Shown here in pieces: positions 16,589 through 24,783 of a DNA stretch of 44,642 nt. Source of the stretch: an uncultured Spirochaetales bacterium (lineage in GTDB: Bacteria > Spirochaetota > Spirochaetia > Sphaerochaetales > Sphaerochaetaceae). Made by a program: the position numbers and the translations under genes. The stretch is taken from the NCBI GenBank assembly GCA_949288415.1, contig CASEKE010000007.1:1-44642 (forward strand), read 5' to 3'. The notes below the pieces were generated by a model that saw only the letters and a list, made by a program, of their open reading frames with translations, made no database searches and had not been told where the DNA came from. Numbering within the stretch: the stretch's first letter is position 1; the number at the start of each line of letters is the position of its first letter.

Positions 16589-18523
16589 ATGGGAAAGATC
16601 ATAGGTATAGATCTCGGCACGACCAACAGCTGCGTTGCGGTGATGGATGGTAACGAGCCTATAGTTATTGCAAACAGCGAAGGAGACAGGACGACTCCTT
16701 CCGTGGTCGGATACAAGGGAACCGACCGCCTTGTCGGAAGGCCTGCAAAGAACCAGATGGTGACGAATCCTGAGAACACCGTCTATTCGATCAAGAGATT
16801 CATGGGAAGGAAGTTCCATGAGGTCTCCGAGGAAATCAAGATGGTTCCTTACAAGGTAGTCGCAGGACAGAACGACGAGATCAAGGTCAATGTCAATGGG
16901 GAGCTTCTTTCCCCTCAGCAGATAAGTGCGGCCATTCTCCAGAAGATGAAGAAGACTGCGGAGGACTATCTTGGCGAGACGATCAGCGAGGCCGTCATCA
17001 CGGTTCCTGCATACTTCAACGACGCACAGCGCCAGGCAACCAAGGATGCCGGAAGAATCGCAGGTCTTGAGGTCAAGAGAATAGTCAACGAACCTACGGC
17101 AGCGGCGCTTGCCTACGGTTTTGGAAAGGACAAGAGCAAGGATGAGACGATTGCCGTGTACGATCTCGGCGGTGGTACGTTCGATATATCGATTCTCGAG
17201 CTCGGAGACGGAGTATTCGAGGTAAAGAGCACAAACGGCGATACGCACCTCGGCGGAGACAACTTCGACCAGGTCATAATCGATTGGCTCGTAGCCGACT
17301 TCAAGGCGAAGAACGGCATCGACCTCAGCGGAGACAAGATGGCGCTCCAGAGACTCAAGGAGGCTGCGGAAAGCGCGAAGATTTCCCTTTCCTCCTCGAC
17401 GAGCACGACTATCAACCTGCCGTTCATCACGGCAAATGCAAGCGGTGCGCTCCACCTTCAGGCAGAGCTCACAAGAGCTAAGCTCGAGCAGATGATCGCG
17501 CCTCTCGTGGAGAGGACGAAGACGCCGTGCCTCAATGCACTCAGGGATGCAGGACTTTCTGCAGGACAGATCGACGAGGTCATTCTCGTCGGAGGTTCCT
17601 CGAGAATCCCGATGGTGCAGCAGATGGTAAAGGAGCTCTTCGGCAAGGAGCCTCACAAGGGAGTCAACCCTGACGAGGTCGTTGCAATGGGAGCCGCCAT
17701 TCAGGGTGGAATTCTCAAAGGCGATGTCAAGGACGTTCTTCTTCTTGATGTCACGCCGCTTTCTCTCGGAATCGAGACGCTCGGCGGAGTCAATACGAAG
17801 CTCATCGAGAGGAATACAACCATTCCTACGAAGAAGAGCCAGATATTCAGCACGGCGGCCGACAACCAGACTGCAGTGTCGATCCATGTCCTGCAGGGTG
17901 AAAGAGAGCTTGCCAGCCAGAACAGGACGCTCGGAAACTTCGACCTCGTCGGAATCGCACCTGCACCGCGTGGAGTACCTCAGATTGAGGTTACCTTCGA
18001 TATCGATGCAAACGGCATAGTGCATGTCAGCGCCAAGGATCTTGGCACAGGCAAGGAACAGAAGATCGTCATTGAGTCTTCCTCCGGTCTCAGCGAGTCC
18101 GAGATCGACAAGATGGTCAAGGATGCCGAGGCACATGCGGAAGAGGACAAGAGGACCCGTGAGACGATCGAGGCCAGAAACACGGCAGAGAGCGTAGTCT
18201 ATCAGACGGAGAAGGCTGTCAAGGAGTACGGAGACAAGGTTTCCGAGGCCGAGAGAAGCCAGATTACAAGCGCTGTCGAGGATCTCAAGAGCGCCCTTGC
18301 AGACAAGAATGTCACTGCGGACGTGCTCAAGAGCAAGACCGAGAAGGTTCAGCAGGCTTCCATGCAGCTTGGCCAGAAGATCTATGAGGCCAGCCAGGCG
18401 GCAGGTGCCGCAGGTGCTGCGAGTGGCGCAGGCGCAAATGCAGGCGCAGGTGCCGGACAGTCTGCTTCCGGAACGAAGAACGACGACGGAAGCGTCGATG
18501 CGGACTTCGAAGAGGTTAAGTAG
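16589..18523 (+). CDS. dnaK: Molecular chaperone DnaK (Hsp70)
   Basis: Full-length Hsp70 (644 aa). The ATPase domain carries [16 protein letters not shown] at the N-terminus, [13 protein letters not shown] in the middle and [13 protein letters not shown] near residue 335. The linker [18 protein letters not shown] leads to the substrate domain, then a helical lid and a low-complexity Ala/Gly tail ending [11 protein letters not shown] hydrolysis drives cycles of client binding with DnaJ and GrpE, both adjacent. AGGGAGA is the ribosome binding site. Confidence 0.99.
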   Translation: MGKIIGIDLGTTNSCVAVMDGNEPIVIANSEGDRTTPSVVGYKGTDRLVGRPAKNQMVTNPENTVYSIKRFMGRKFHEVSEEIKMVPYKVVAGQNDEIKVNVNGELLSPQQISAAILQKMKKTAEDYLGETISEAVITVPAYFNDAQRQATKDAGRIAGLEVKRIVNEPTAAALAYGFGKDKSKDETIAVYDLGGGTFDISILELGDGVFEVKSTNGDTHLGGDNFDQVIIDWLVADFKAKNGIDLSGDKMALQRLKEAAESAKISLSSSTSTTINLPFITANASGALHLQAELTRAKLEQMIAPLVERTKTPCLNALRDAGLSAGQIDEVILVGGSSRIPMVQQMVKELFGKEPHKGVNPDEVVAMGAAIQGGILKGDVKDVLLLDVTPLSLGIETLGGVNTKLIERNTTIPTKKSQIFSTAADNQTAVSIHVLQGERELASQNRTLGNFDLVGIAPAPRGVPQIEVTFDIDANGIVHVSAKDLGTGKEQKIVIESSSGLSESEIDKMVKDAEAHAEEDKRTRETIEARNTAESVVYQTEKAVKEYGDKVSEAERSQITSAVEDLKSALADKNVTADVLKSKTEKVQQASMQLGQKIYEASQAAGAAGAASGAGANAGAGAGQSASGTKNDDGSVDADFEEVK

Positions 18524-18544
18524 ATCCGCCGGATGACGGCAATG

Positions 18545-18576
18545 GGAAGACAGCATGATCAAACATGCTGTTTTCC
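18545..18576 (+). terminator. 13-bp hairpin between dnaK and dnaJ
   Basis: A long stem (GGAAGACAGCATG with CATGCTGTTTTCC, one G:T pair, loop ATCAAA) just after dnaK. The T's are part of the stem and only one T follows it, so full termination is doubtful. It may be a partial terminator or a 3'-end stabiliser that lowers dnaJ relative to dnaK. Confidence 0.5.
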
Positions 18577-18602
18577 TGCGTAAATAGGGGTTATGAAATA
18601 AA

Positions 18603-19715
18603 ATGGCAAAGCGAGATTACTATGAGGTCCTGGGCGTTTCGAAAGATGCTACGCTGGACCAGATAAAGAAGGCCTACAGGAAGATTGCCATGGCCAACCA
18701 TCCGGATACCCATCCGAATGACAAGGACGCCGAGGAAAGATTCAAGGAAGCGTCCGAGGCCTATGAGATACTTTCCGATGACAAGAAGCGAAAGAACTAC
18801 GATCAGTTCGGCTTTGCCGGTGTAGATGGACAGGCTGCCGCAGGCGGCTATAGCAATGTATATAGGGACTTCTCCGATATTTTCGGAGGAGCCGGTGGTT
18901 TTTCGGATATCTTCGAATCCCTTTTCGGGGGAGGCGGATCCTCTTTCCGGCAGAGATCCGGTGGGGCAAGACAGGGTGCTTCGCTTCGCTATGAACTGAC
19001 GATTGACTTCAACGAGGCTGTCAACGGCTGCAAGAAGGAGATATCTTTCTCCCACAAGGTCAAATGCGAAAGCTGCGGCGGAACAGGAGGAACCGGCAAG
19101 AGGACTTGTCCTACCTGCGGCGGAAGCGGACAGGTGGCCAGAGGAAACGGTTTCTTCCAGGTCGCATCGACTTGTCCGACATGTGGCGGAAAGGGATTCG
19201 TCGTGGACAATCCTTGTGCTGCCTGCCACGGTTCGGGAACTGCACGCAAGAGCGAGAAGCTTTCCGTCACGATTCCTGCAGGTGTCCAGACCGGTAGCAG
19301 ACTCACTCTCAGAGGAAAGGGAGATGCCGGTGACAACGGCGGCCCGGATGGGGATCTCTACATCTTCATCACAGTCAGGGAGGACAGGTATTTCGTCAGG
19401 AACGACCAGGATGTCTATCTCCAGATTCCAATCTCGATCACGCAGGCTGTTCTCGGATGCGACATATACGTCCCGACGATCGACGGGACCGATGTCAAGG
19501 TGTCGATTCCTGCCGGGACGTCATCGGGAAAGATATTGCGGCTGAAGGGAAAGGGATTCCCGTACATCAATTCTTCCCAGAGAGGCAACATGTATCTCAA
19601 GATCGAGGTCGACATCCCGAAGAGGCTTTCTCTTAAGGCAAAGAAGCTGATAAAGGATCTCGACGAGGAACTTGCACCTACGGAGAGACCGACACCGATG
19701 GAGTATACGGAGTAG
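18603..19715 (+). CDS. dnaJ: Chaperone protein DnaJ
   Basis: A type I Hsp40 (370 aa) that delivers clients to DnaK and stimulates its ATPase. The J domain has HPD at 33-35. A Gly/Phe-rich segment (about 75-120) follows. The zinc domain has four CxxCxGxG-type repeats (CESCGGTG, CPTCGGSG, CPTCGGKG, CAACHGSG), then two beta-barrel substrate domains. The start lacks a strong Shine-Dalgarno sequence (AGGGG lies 12 nt away), which suits lower expression than dnaK. Confidence 0.98.
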   Translation: MAKRDYYEVLGVSKDATLDQIKKAYRKIAMANHPDTHPNDKDAEERFKEASEAYEILSDDKKRKNYDQFGFAGVDGQAAAGGYSNVYRDFSDIFGGAGGFSDIFESLFGGGGSSFRQRSGGARQGASLRYELTIDFNEAVNGCKKEISFSHKVKCESCGGTGGTGKRTCPTCGGSGQVARGNGFFQVASTCPTCGGKGFVVDNPCAACHGSGTARKSEKLSVTIPAGVQTGSRLTLRGKGDAGDNGGPDGDLYIFITVREDRYFVRNDQDVYLQIPISITQAVLGCDIYVPTIDGTDVKVSIPAGTSSGKILRLKGKGFPYINSSQRGNMYLKIEVDIPKRLSLKAKKLIKDLDEELAPTERPTPMEYTE

Positions 19716-19747
19716 TGGAAAAGCGGCATTCAATGCCGCTTTTTCCA
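19716..19747 (+). terminator. Intrinsic terminator after dnaJ
   Basis: A near-perfect 14-bp stem (TGGAAAAGCGGCAT with ATGCCGCTTTTTCCA) and a 3-nt loop (TCA) start directly after the dnaJ stop codon. It closes the chaperone cluster. The A-rich 5' arm makes it potentially bidirectional. Confidence 0.85.
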
Positions 19748-19786
19748 TCACTTGACTATATCGCCGCGCTTTAGGAAAATGGACTC

Positions 19787-20533
19787 ATGGGTGAAAGAAT
19801 CTACGGTTATCATGCAATAGAGGAAGGCCTCAAGAAGGCTTTCGCAGGTTCGACGCTGTATCTTGCAAGAAACGGCGGGGAGAAGCTTTCCAAGCTTGAG
19901 TTTCAGGCTATCTGCACCGGCAAGGTTGCCGTCAAGAAGGTTTCCAGACAGGAATTGGACCGGATGTGTCCGGGAATGGACCACAGAGGCGCTGTGTTGG
20001 ATCTCGGTGGGCCCAGAAAAGGAGCTTCCAGACTGCACGAAGTCAGCGTCGACGAGTTCCTGGCGTCGCTTGAGGACGGCAAGGGGGCGTTGGTTCTCGT
20101 GCTCGACGGAATTACGGATCCGCATAATCTGGGGGCGATCCTGCGCTCTGCGGACCAGTTCGGTGCGGACCTTGTAATCATTCCGGAGCGCAGATCCGTC
20201 CAGGCGAACGAGACCGTCGTCAAAGTGTCGTCAGGTGCAGCGCAGTACGTCACGCTTTCTGTCGTAACGAACCTGAATAGGGAGCTCGAGAAGCTCAAGC
20301 AGCATGGCTTCTGGGCCTATGCGGCCGACATGGCCGGGGACAGCAGCTACGATTGTCCTTTTGCCGACAGGACCGTTCTCGTGATGGGATCGGAAGGTTC
20401 CGGAATCAGTCCGCTTGTACGAAAAAACTGTGATTACGTCGTATCGATACCGATGAGAGGTCATATCGACTCGCTCAATGTCTCGGTTGCGGCCGGGATA
20501 CTGATGTACGAATTCAGAAAGAAGCATAGCTGA
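19787..20533 (+). CDS. rlmB: 23S rRNA 2'-O-methyltransferase RlmB (SpoU family)
   Basis: A 248-aa SPOUT methyltransferase that uses S-adenosylmethionine. The N-terminal substrate-binding domain begins MGERIYGYHAIEEGL. The knotted catalytic domain carries motif 1 (DPHNLGAILRSADQFGAD), motif 2 (LVMGSEGSGI) and motif 3 (IPMRGHIDSLNVSVAAGIL). RlmB methylates G2251 of 23S rRNA (E. coli numbering); other SpoU members act on tRNA, so the exact target is inferred from closest motif fit. It stands alone between two terminators. Confidence 0.9.
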   Translation: MGERIYGYHAIEEGLKKAFAGSTLYLARNGGEKLSKLEFQAICTGKVAVKKVSRQELDRMCPGMDHRGAVLDLGGPRKGASRLHEVSVDEFLASLEDGKGALVLVLDGITDPHNLGAILRSADQFGADLVIIPERRSVQANETVVKVSSGAAQYVTLSVVTNLNRELEKLKQHGFWAYAADMAGDSSYDCPFADRTVLVMGSEGSGISPLVRKNCDYVVSIPMRGHIDSLNVSVAAGILMYEFRKKHS

Positions 20534-20542
20534 AGAAAGAAA

Positions 20543-20573
20543 AAGCGTCGGGGAAACCGACGCTTGTTTTTTT
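20543..20573. terminator. Bidirectional terminator between rlmB and the purD-like gene
   Basis: A 9-bp stem (AAGCGTCGG / CCGACGCTT, loop GGAAA) with a 7-T run on the plus strand and an A-rich stretch on the left that becomes a U-run for the minus-strand gene. It serves two convergent genes; the right end touches the purD stop. Confidence 0.9.
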
Positions 20574-21837
20574 ACTGCTGGAAATATTTGTTTCCTATGT
20601 CTTCGCGGAACCATCCGCCTTCCAGACATAGACCGTTGATTGTGCGATACGCTTCCTGGTTCGCATGTTCTATCGACTTGCCGAGTCCTACGACGGTTAT
20701 GTTCCTTCCTCCGGTTGTCACGGCACGTCCTGTACCGTCATCGTCAACCGCTCCGCTGAAGACTATCGGGTGTCTGTCTATCGTGGCTCTCTTTATCGCT
20801 GTAAGTCCTTTCACTTCGCGCCCTGTGATCGTATTCAGCGGATAGCCTTCCGATGCCAGCACTACGGCAACCGTGAAGTCGTCGCTTGTCTTCAGCTCGA
20901 CTTCGGAGACTCTGTTTTCCTTCATCTTCATGTAGATGTCTATCAGATCGTTCTGGATGATCGGGACGAACGCCTGAGTCGCCGGGTCGTTGAACCTGAC
21001 GTGGTAATCGACTAGCACGGGATCCTCCGGACCGGTAAGGACAAGACTGAACGTCAGTACGCCCTTGTAGGCAAGCTGCTCGACCTTGAGGCCATAGAGA
21101 GTCGGCATGAGAATCTTCTCTTTTATGGCCTGTCTCGTGTTCTCCCTTATGGGTACCGGGCAAATTGCGCCCATTCCTCCTGTCGGAGTGTTGTCGTTGC
21201 GGTTCTTCCAGGTGTATTCGGCACATAGGGGAAGAGTAAGGTAACCGTTGTTGTCCAGAAGGATCGTCACCGTCATGGCCTCGCCATCCACGAATTCCTC
21301 CAGAAGTACCGGACCTTTCTCGAGAAGTCTTGCGGCATATTTGACCAGAGCTTCCGTATCCGTCGTATGGAGCGTCTCCCTGGAAGGGGATATGTTGTTG
21401 CTTTTTATTATGAAGTCCTCGCCCTTGTGCTTCACAAGATATCGTTCGAGCATTTCGAGATCCGAGAACAGGCTTCTTCTCGGAGTCGGGATGTTGTGGC
21501 GGTCCGTGAAGGCTCGGCTGAAGGCCTTGTCATCTTCGAGTTTTATGCTTCTCGAAGGTGCTCCGAATGTCTCTATACCCCTTTCGTTGAGGTATTCTAT
21601 CACGCCTGAAAGCAGCGGAGCTTCGGTTCCTACAAGGACGAAATCTATCCTGTTGTCGATGCAGGCCTTGTAGACTGCTTCCTTATCCGACGGGCTCACG
21701 TCATCAAGCTTGACCGCGATGTCGGGCGTGCAGTAGTTTCCGCTTGCCACGAAAAGCCCCGAGATAAGGCAACTACGGCTTAGCCACCATGTGATGGCAT
21801 GGTCCTTGGCTCCTGATCCTAGCACGAGTACACGCAT
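20572..21837 (-). CDS. purD: PurD-like ATP-grasp protein (phosphoribosylamine-glycine ligase family)
   Basis: A 421-aa protein with the full PurD domain order: N-terminal GSGAKDHAI, ATP-grasp core with LLEEFVDGEAMTV and PTGGMGAICPV, and a C-terminal domain with VVLASEGYPLN and GGWFREDIGNK. PurD makes glycinamide ribonucleotide in purine synthesis. Several key positions differ: the glycine-rich nucleotide loop (usually AAGKGV) reads SPSRET, and the metal-ligand block [IL]E[FY]NxRFGDPE reads VDYHVRFNDPA (Asp277 and His279 for Glu and Asn). Activity is therefore uncertain. The ATG at 21837 follows AAGGAGAGG. No other pur gene is in the window. Confidence 0.8.
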   Translation of the reverse strand: MRVLVLGSGAKDHAITWWLSRSCLISGLFVASGNYCTPDIAVKLDDVSPSDKEAVYKACIDNRIDFVLVGTEAPLLSGVIEYLNERGIETFGAPSRSIKLEDDKAFSRAFTDRHNIPTPRRSLFSDLEMLERYLVKHKGEDFIIKSNNISPSRETLHTTDTEALVKYAARLLEKGPVLLEEFVDGEAMTVTILLDNNGYLTLPLCAEYTWKNRNDNTPTGGMGAICPVPIRENTRQAIKEKILMPTLYGLKVEQLAYKGVLTFSLVLTGPEDPVLVDYHVRFNDPATQAFVPIIQNDLIDIYMKMKENRVSEVELKTSDDFTVAVVLASEGYPLNTITGREVKGLTAIKRATIDRHPIVFSGAVDDDGTGRAVTTGGRNITVVGLGKSIEHANQEAYRTINGLCLEGGWFREDIGNKYFQQ

Positions 21838-21871
21838 CTGACCTCTCCTTGTTCCATTCGTTATAAAATAA

Positions 21872-21900
21872 AAACTATCACAGCGTTTTTGCGATTTCAA
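21872..21900 (-). promoter_or_regulatory. Possible promoter of the purD-like gene
   Basis: On the minus strand TTGAAA (21900-21895), 17-nt spacer, TAGTTT (21877-21872), in the 72-nt gap between dus and the purD-like gene. A TATAAC at 21865-21860 is an alternative -10 without a good -35. Confidence 0.35.
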
Positions 21901-21909
21901 CGAAAAAAA

Positions 21910-22848
21910 TCACACGATTAGTTCGTCGAGCGCTTTTTTGTAATCTTCATAGCTGAGCGCAGTCGTCAGCATGCTTTTGGTCCTGTTGGCCCCGCCGATG
22001 CCTTTGATGTATGCCATGACGTGTTTGCGCATCTCTTTGCCTGCGACGTTCGGTCCGTAGTAGTATATCATCCTTTCCAGGTGCCTGAGAGCGGTATCCT
22101 TTTTTTCCTGTACCGATGGCTTCTCGTAGAAACCATGTTCAAGCAGCTCACGGGTCTCCCTGAAGATGAAAGGATTGCCGATTGCTCCGCGGGCGAACAT
22201 GACGCCGTCCATGTCGTATTTTTCCAGGTATTCTATCGCATCCTCCGGACTGAACACGTCGCCGGACGCATAGAGCCTTATGCCGTCACCTTTGGGATAT
22301 TCACGCCTGAGAACTGAAAACTGCGATTTGTCCGCCGTCCCTGAATAGCCCTGTGCCCTTGTACGTGCATGCAACGTAAGCACGGATGCCCCTCCCTTGA
22401 CCGCATACGATGCGAACTTGAGAAAGTTTATGCTGTCCTTGTCCCATCCGAGACGGAACTTGACCGAGACTTCCGCTCCGGTTTCGTTCCTGAGCAGTCT
22501 TACGATATCCTCGATCTTCTCGGGAGTCCTCATAAGAGCAGATCCTGCTCCGGTCTTGACGACCTTCGGCACGGGACAGCCGCAGTTGATGTCTATCATC
22601 TCTGGTTCGGCCTTCAGCAGATTCGGTATGCATCGTTCGAACGGATCGATGTCCGGACCGAAGAGCTGCATGACGAGATTCTTCTCTCCTTCAGCTCTCT
22701 CGAGCAGCGAGAAAGTCTTTTCGCTGTTTCTGGCAAGGCCTTCCGCGGATACCATCTCCGTCACGGCAGCATCTGCCCCGAATCCTTCCGCAATTTCCCT
22801 GAACGCCTTGTCGGTATATCCTGCAAGCGGTGCGAGTATGAGTTTCAT
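21910..22848 (-). CDS. dus: tRNA-dihydrouridine synthase (DusB-like)
   Basis: A 312-aa FMN-dependent enzyme that reduces uridines in tRNA D-loops. The barrel starts MKLILAPLAGYTDKAFR. The catalytic Cys is in DINCGCPVPKVVKTGAG. The RNA/FMN blocks VKFRLGW, LHARTRAQGYSG and GVMFARGAIGNPFIF are all present. The best start is ATG 22848, which has no Shine-Dalgarno sequence of its own but overlaps the stop of a six-codon minigene (see the minigene entry). The next gene on this strand is the purD-like gene, 72 nt away. Confidence 0.93.
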   Translation of the reverse strand: MKLILAPLAGYTDKAFREIAEGFGADAAVTEMVSAEGLARNSEKTFSLLERAEGEKNLVMQLFGPDIDPFERCIPNLLKAEPEMIDINCGCPVPKVVKTGAGSALMRTPEKIEDIVRLLRNETGAEVSVKFRLGWDKDSINFLKFASYAVKGGASVLTLHARTRAQGYSGTADKSQFSVLRREYPKGDGIRLYASGDVFSPEDAIEYLEKYDMDGVMFARGAIGNPFIFRETRELLEHGFYEKPSVQEKKDTALRHLERMIYYYGPNVAGKEMRKHVMAYIKGIGGANRTKSMLTTALSYEDYKKALDELIV

Positions 22849-22865
22849 GGAAATGAGGTTATCAT
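22845..22865 (-). other. Six-codon minigene coupled to dus
   Basis: On the minus strand, GGAAGGG stands 5 nt before ATG 22865, which opens a six-codon frame (MITSFP) ending in TGA. That TGA overlaps the dus start as ATGA. dus itself lacks a ribosome binding site, so ribosomes ending the minigene may re-initiate on dus. This is inferred from sequence only. Confidence 0.35.
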
Positions 22866-22911
22866 TTTGTCCCTTCCTCGTCCATGAATTTCGTTTTTGC
22901 CCCCTCGGTGG

Positions 22912-22940
22912 TTGCTTATTTGGGCAGTGCATGATAACTT
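22912..22940 (+). promoter_or_regulatory. Possible promoter of ricT
   Basis: TTGCTT (22912-22917), 17-nt spacer, TAACTT (22935-22940). It lies 8 nt before ATG 22949, which has no Shine-Dalgarno sequence. The -10 hexamer equals that of rpsT. Weak on its own. Confidence 0.3.
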
Positions 22941-22948
22941 TTTCCTTG

Positions 22949-23971
22949 ATGAAAAAGAAATTCGAAGCGCCAGAGATGGCCTACGTATATGTCATAAAGA
23001 ACCCAAGCTACAACGACGTGTGCCTCTGCGCATGGACCAGTGTCCTATATCCGGGAACTCCCGTCGTATATGAAACCAGATTCGGTCTTGATCTCGGAAT
23101 CGTGGTAGGCTCCGCTCCTGTTCCGGACAGGAAGTATGTCCCGGGAAATGCCGAAGTCATGGGCGCCTGCCTGCACTTCGGATCAGAGAACGATGTACTT
23201 ATGCCGGAGGAAGGTTCCGAGGAGGACCATCAGTGCAGCTATTGTCCGGGATGCCAGATAGTGAAGGAGCCCGAGCTGATGCGCGTCGACGGGGACGTGT
23301 CTTTCCTCGATCACCTTGCGACTCCGGAGGAGATGGCCCGCTACGAGGCGAATACCGCCAAGGAGGACGATGCACTGCGCATCTGCCGCGAGAAAGTTCT
23401 CAAGCACAGGCTCAACATGAAACTTGTGACTTCCCACTTCCTGTTGGGCGAGCCGAAGGTGATATTCTTCTTCACGGCGGAGGAGAGAGTGGACTTCAGA
23501 GATCTCGTGAAGGATCTCGTGAGTGTATTCAGGATGAGAATCGAGCTTCGGCAGATCGGCGTCCGCGACGAGAGCCGCCTGATCGGGGGGCTTTCGGTAT
23601 GCGGCAGGGACTACTGCTGTCATTGCATCACGAGCCAGCTCGATCCCGTCACTATAAAGATGGCCAAGGAGCAGAATCTAAGTCTCAACAGCATGAAGAT
23701 ATCCGGACCGTGCGGCAGGCTTCTATGCTGTCTTGCCTACGAGTACGAATACTATGTCGAGGAAAAGTCGCTCTGTCCGCCCGAAGGTACGAGACTCAGA
23801 ATCGGTCACGATCTATGGAAAGTCACTGAAGTCAACATCCTTTCCCATAAGCTTACGATTCTCGGCAGCGAGGGACGTACGGCTTTCATTCCCGTCGAAG
23901 AGGTATCGTTCAACGATGAAAGCGGGTTCTGGGAGATCGACGAGGACTATATCGAGGAGTATCTGACGTAG
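22949..23971 (+). CDS. ricT: RicT/PSP1-domain regulatory iron-sulfur protein
   Basis: A 340-aa member of the YaaT/RicT (PSP1 C-terminal) family. In Bacillus RicT forms an Fe-S-containing complex with RicA and RicF that steers RNase Y cleavage. The diagnostic core is VIFFFTAEERVDFRDLVKDL, then RMRIELRQIGVRDE, then the Cys-rich VCGRDYCCHC and KISGPCGRLLCCLAYEYE. An extra cluster CSYCPGC (Cys96, Cys99, Cys102) sits in an acidic insertion not found in Bacillus YaaT as I recall it. Starts at 22931, 22949 and 22976 are all in frame and none has a good ribosome binding site. RicA and RicF are not in the window. Confidence 0.85.
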   Translation: MKKKFEAPEMAYVYVIKNPSYNDVCLCAWTSVLYPGTPVVYETRFGLDLGIVVGSAPVPDRKYVPGNAEVMGACLHFGSENDVLMPEEGSEEDHQCSYCPGCQIVKEPELMRVDGDVSFLDHLATPEEMARYEANTAKEDDALRICREKVLKHRLNMKLVTSHFLLGEPKVIFFFTAEERVDFRDLVKDLVSVFRMRIELRQIGVRDESRLIGGLSVCGRDYCCHCITSQLDPVTIKMAKEQNLSLNSMKISGPCGRLLCCLAYEYEYYVEEKSLCPPEGTRLRIGHDLWKVTEVNILSHKLTILGSEGRTAFIPVEEVSFNDESGFWEIDEDYIEEYLT

Positions 23972-23981
23972 CAAAAAGAGC

Positions 23982-24007
23982 AAGGCTTGAGGCGCAATCC
24001 TTTTTAC
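23982..24007 (+). terminator. Probable terminator after ricT
   Basis: AAGG-C-TTG / CAA-T-CCTT stem with one mismatch, loop AGGCG, running into TTTTT and preceded by an A-rich stretch. It lies 11 nt after the ricT stop. Confidence 0.6.
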
Positions 24008-24029
24008 TACCATAATTTACATTTTTATC

Positions 24030-24058
24030 TTGACCCTCGATTGAGTTTATGGTAACTT
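24030..24058 (+). promoter_or_regulatory. Promoter of rpsT
   Basis: TTGACC (24030-24035), exactly 17 nt, TAACTT (24053-24058). It is between the ricT terminator and the rpsT leader, about 66 nt before the start codon. Confidence 0.6.
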
Positions 24059-24065
24059 CATTAAC

Positions 24066-24085
24066 GCTGTCATCACGATGGCGGC
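24066..24085 (+). other. Hairpin in the rpsT leader
   Basis: An 8-bp stem (GCTGTCAT / ATGGCGGC, two G:T pairs, loop CACG) right at the predicted 5' end of the rpsT mRNA. It could stabilise the transcript or serve S20 autoregulation; the role is inferred. Confidence 0.4.
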
Positions 24086-24124
24086 GTGAAAAATCGGATA
24101 TATACTTATCTTGGAGGAAATAAA

Positions 24125-24385
24125 GTGGCTAAGAAATCCGCTCAGAAGAGTGAACGCAGAAACCAGGTTCGCAGAATGCTCAACCGCGCAGCAAAGAGCA
24201 AGGTACGCACGTCTATCAAGAAGTTCGATGCATGCGTCAATGCAAACGACAAGGCTGGAGCCGAGGTTGCGATGCATGACAGCTTCAAGCTTCTGGACAG
24301 TGCAGCGAACAAGGGCATCATGCACCGCAACACTGTCGACAGAAAGAAGAGCAGAATGGCACATGCTCTCAACAAGCTTGCCTGA
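24125..24385 (+). CDS. rpsT: 30S ribosomal protein S20
   Basis: S20 (86 aa) is a helical, very basic primary 16S-binding protein. It starts at GTG 24125 (VAKKSAQKSERRNQVRRMLNR), placed 7 nt after a perfect GGAGG. An in-frame GTG 39 nt upstream has no ribosome binding site and no homology. The ending HRNTVDRKKSRMAHALNKLA is typical. A non-ATG start is common for rpsT and may limit its translation. Confidence 0.96.
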   Translation: MAKKSAQKSERRNQVRRMLNRAAKSKVRTSIKKFDACVNANDKAGAEVAMHDSFKLLDSAANKGIMHRNTVDRKKSRMAHALNKLA

Positions 24386-24440
24386 TCTGATTTACCCGGC
24401 TTGATTTTTTTGACTTTATCATTTTTTACGGTGGTTCGAG

Positions 24441-24767
24441 ATGGAAGACAAACTGACTAAGGCAGCTATCATTGAAAATCTCCATAACAAGCTTGGTATG
24501 AACAGAACCGACATCCATACCGTCATCGATGAGCTCTTCGAAGAGATCAAGGATGGCTTGAAGGATGATAGGATCATCGAGCTTCGCGGTTTCGGTACCT
24601 TCGAGGTGCGCACACGCAAGGGCCGCGAGAAGGCGAGAAATCCGAAGACGGGTGAAGTCGTTGCCGTCGATAGGCACGGCGTCGCAATCTTCCGTCCCGG
24701 AAAGGAACTCAAGGAGTTCGTCTGGGATGTACGCTCGGCTTCCGAGCTCGATTCGGATGAAGAATAG
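24441..24767 (+). CDS. hup: HU-family DNA-binding protein
   Basis: A 108-aa HU/IHF protein that bends DNA and compacts the nucleoid. The helical N-terminus begins LTKAAIIENLHNKLGM, and the beta-arm region reads RGFGTFEVRTRKGREKARNP, with the intercalating RNPKTGE tip. It is longer than the usual ~90 aa because of a C-terminal acidic tail (SELDSDEE), which may tune DNA affinity. The ribosome binding site is GGTGG. Its 3' end overlaps a possible lnt start. Confidence 0.94.
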   Translation: MEDKLTKAAIIENLHNKLGMNRTDIHTVIDELFEEIKDGLKDDRIIELRGFGTFEVRTRKGREKARNPKTGEVVAVDRHGVAIFRPGKELKEFVWDVRSASELDSDEE

Positions 24768-24783
24768 TATAAGCTTTGGGAGA

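Noticed and set aside
18400..18480. Ala/Gly repeat near the end of dnaK
   Set aside because: This low-complexity tail is normal in bacterial DnaK and is not a mobile or tandem repeat of interest.
16505..18562. Very long open frame on the minus strand opposite dnaK (685 codons)
   Set aside because: It mirrors the dnaK codons, shows no protein-like domain and is a known by-product of biased codon use in hsp70 genes. The same holds for the long antisense frames opposite rplX-rpsH, der and rny.
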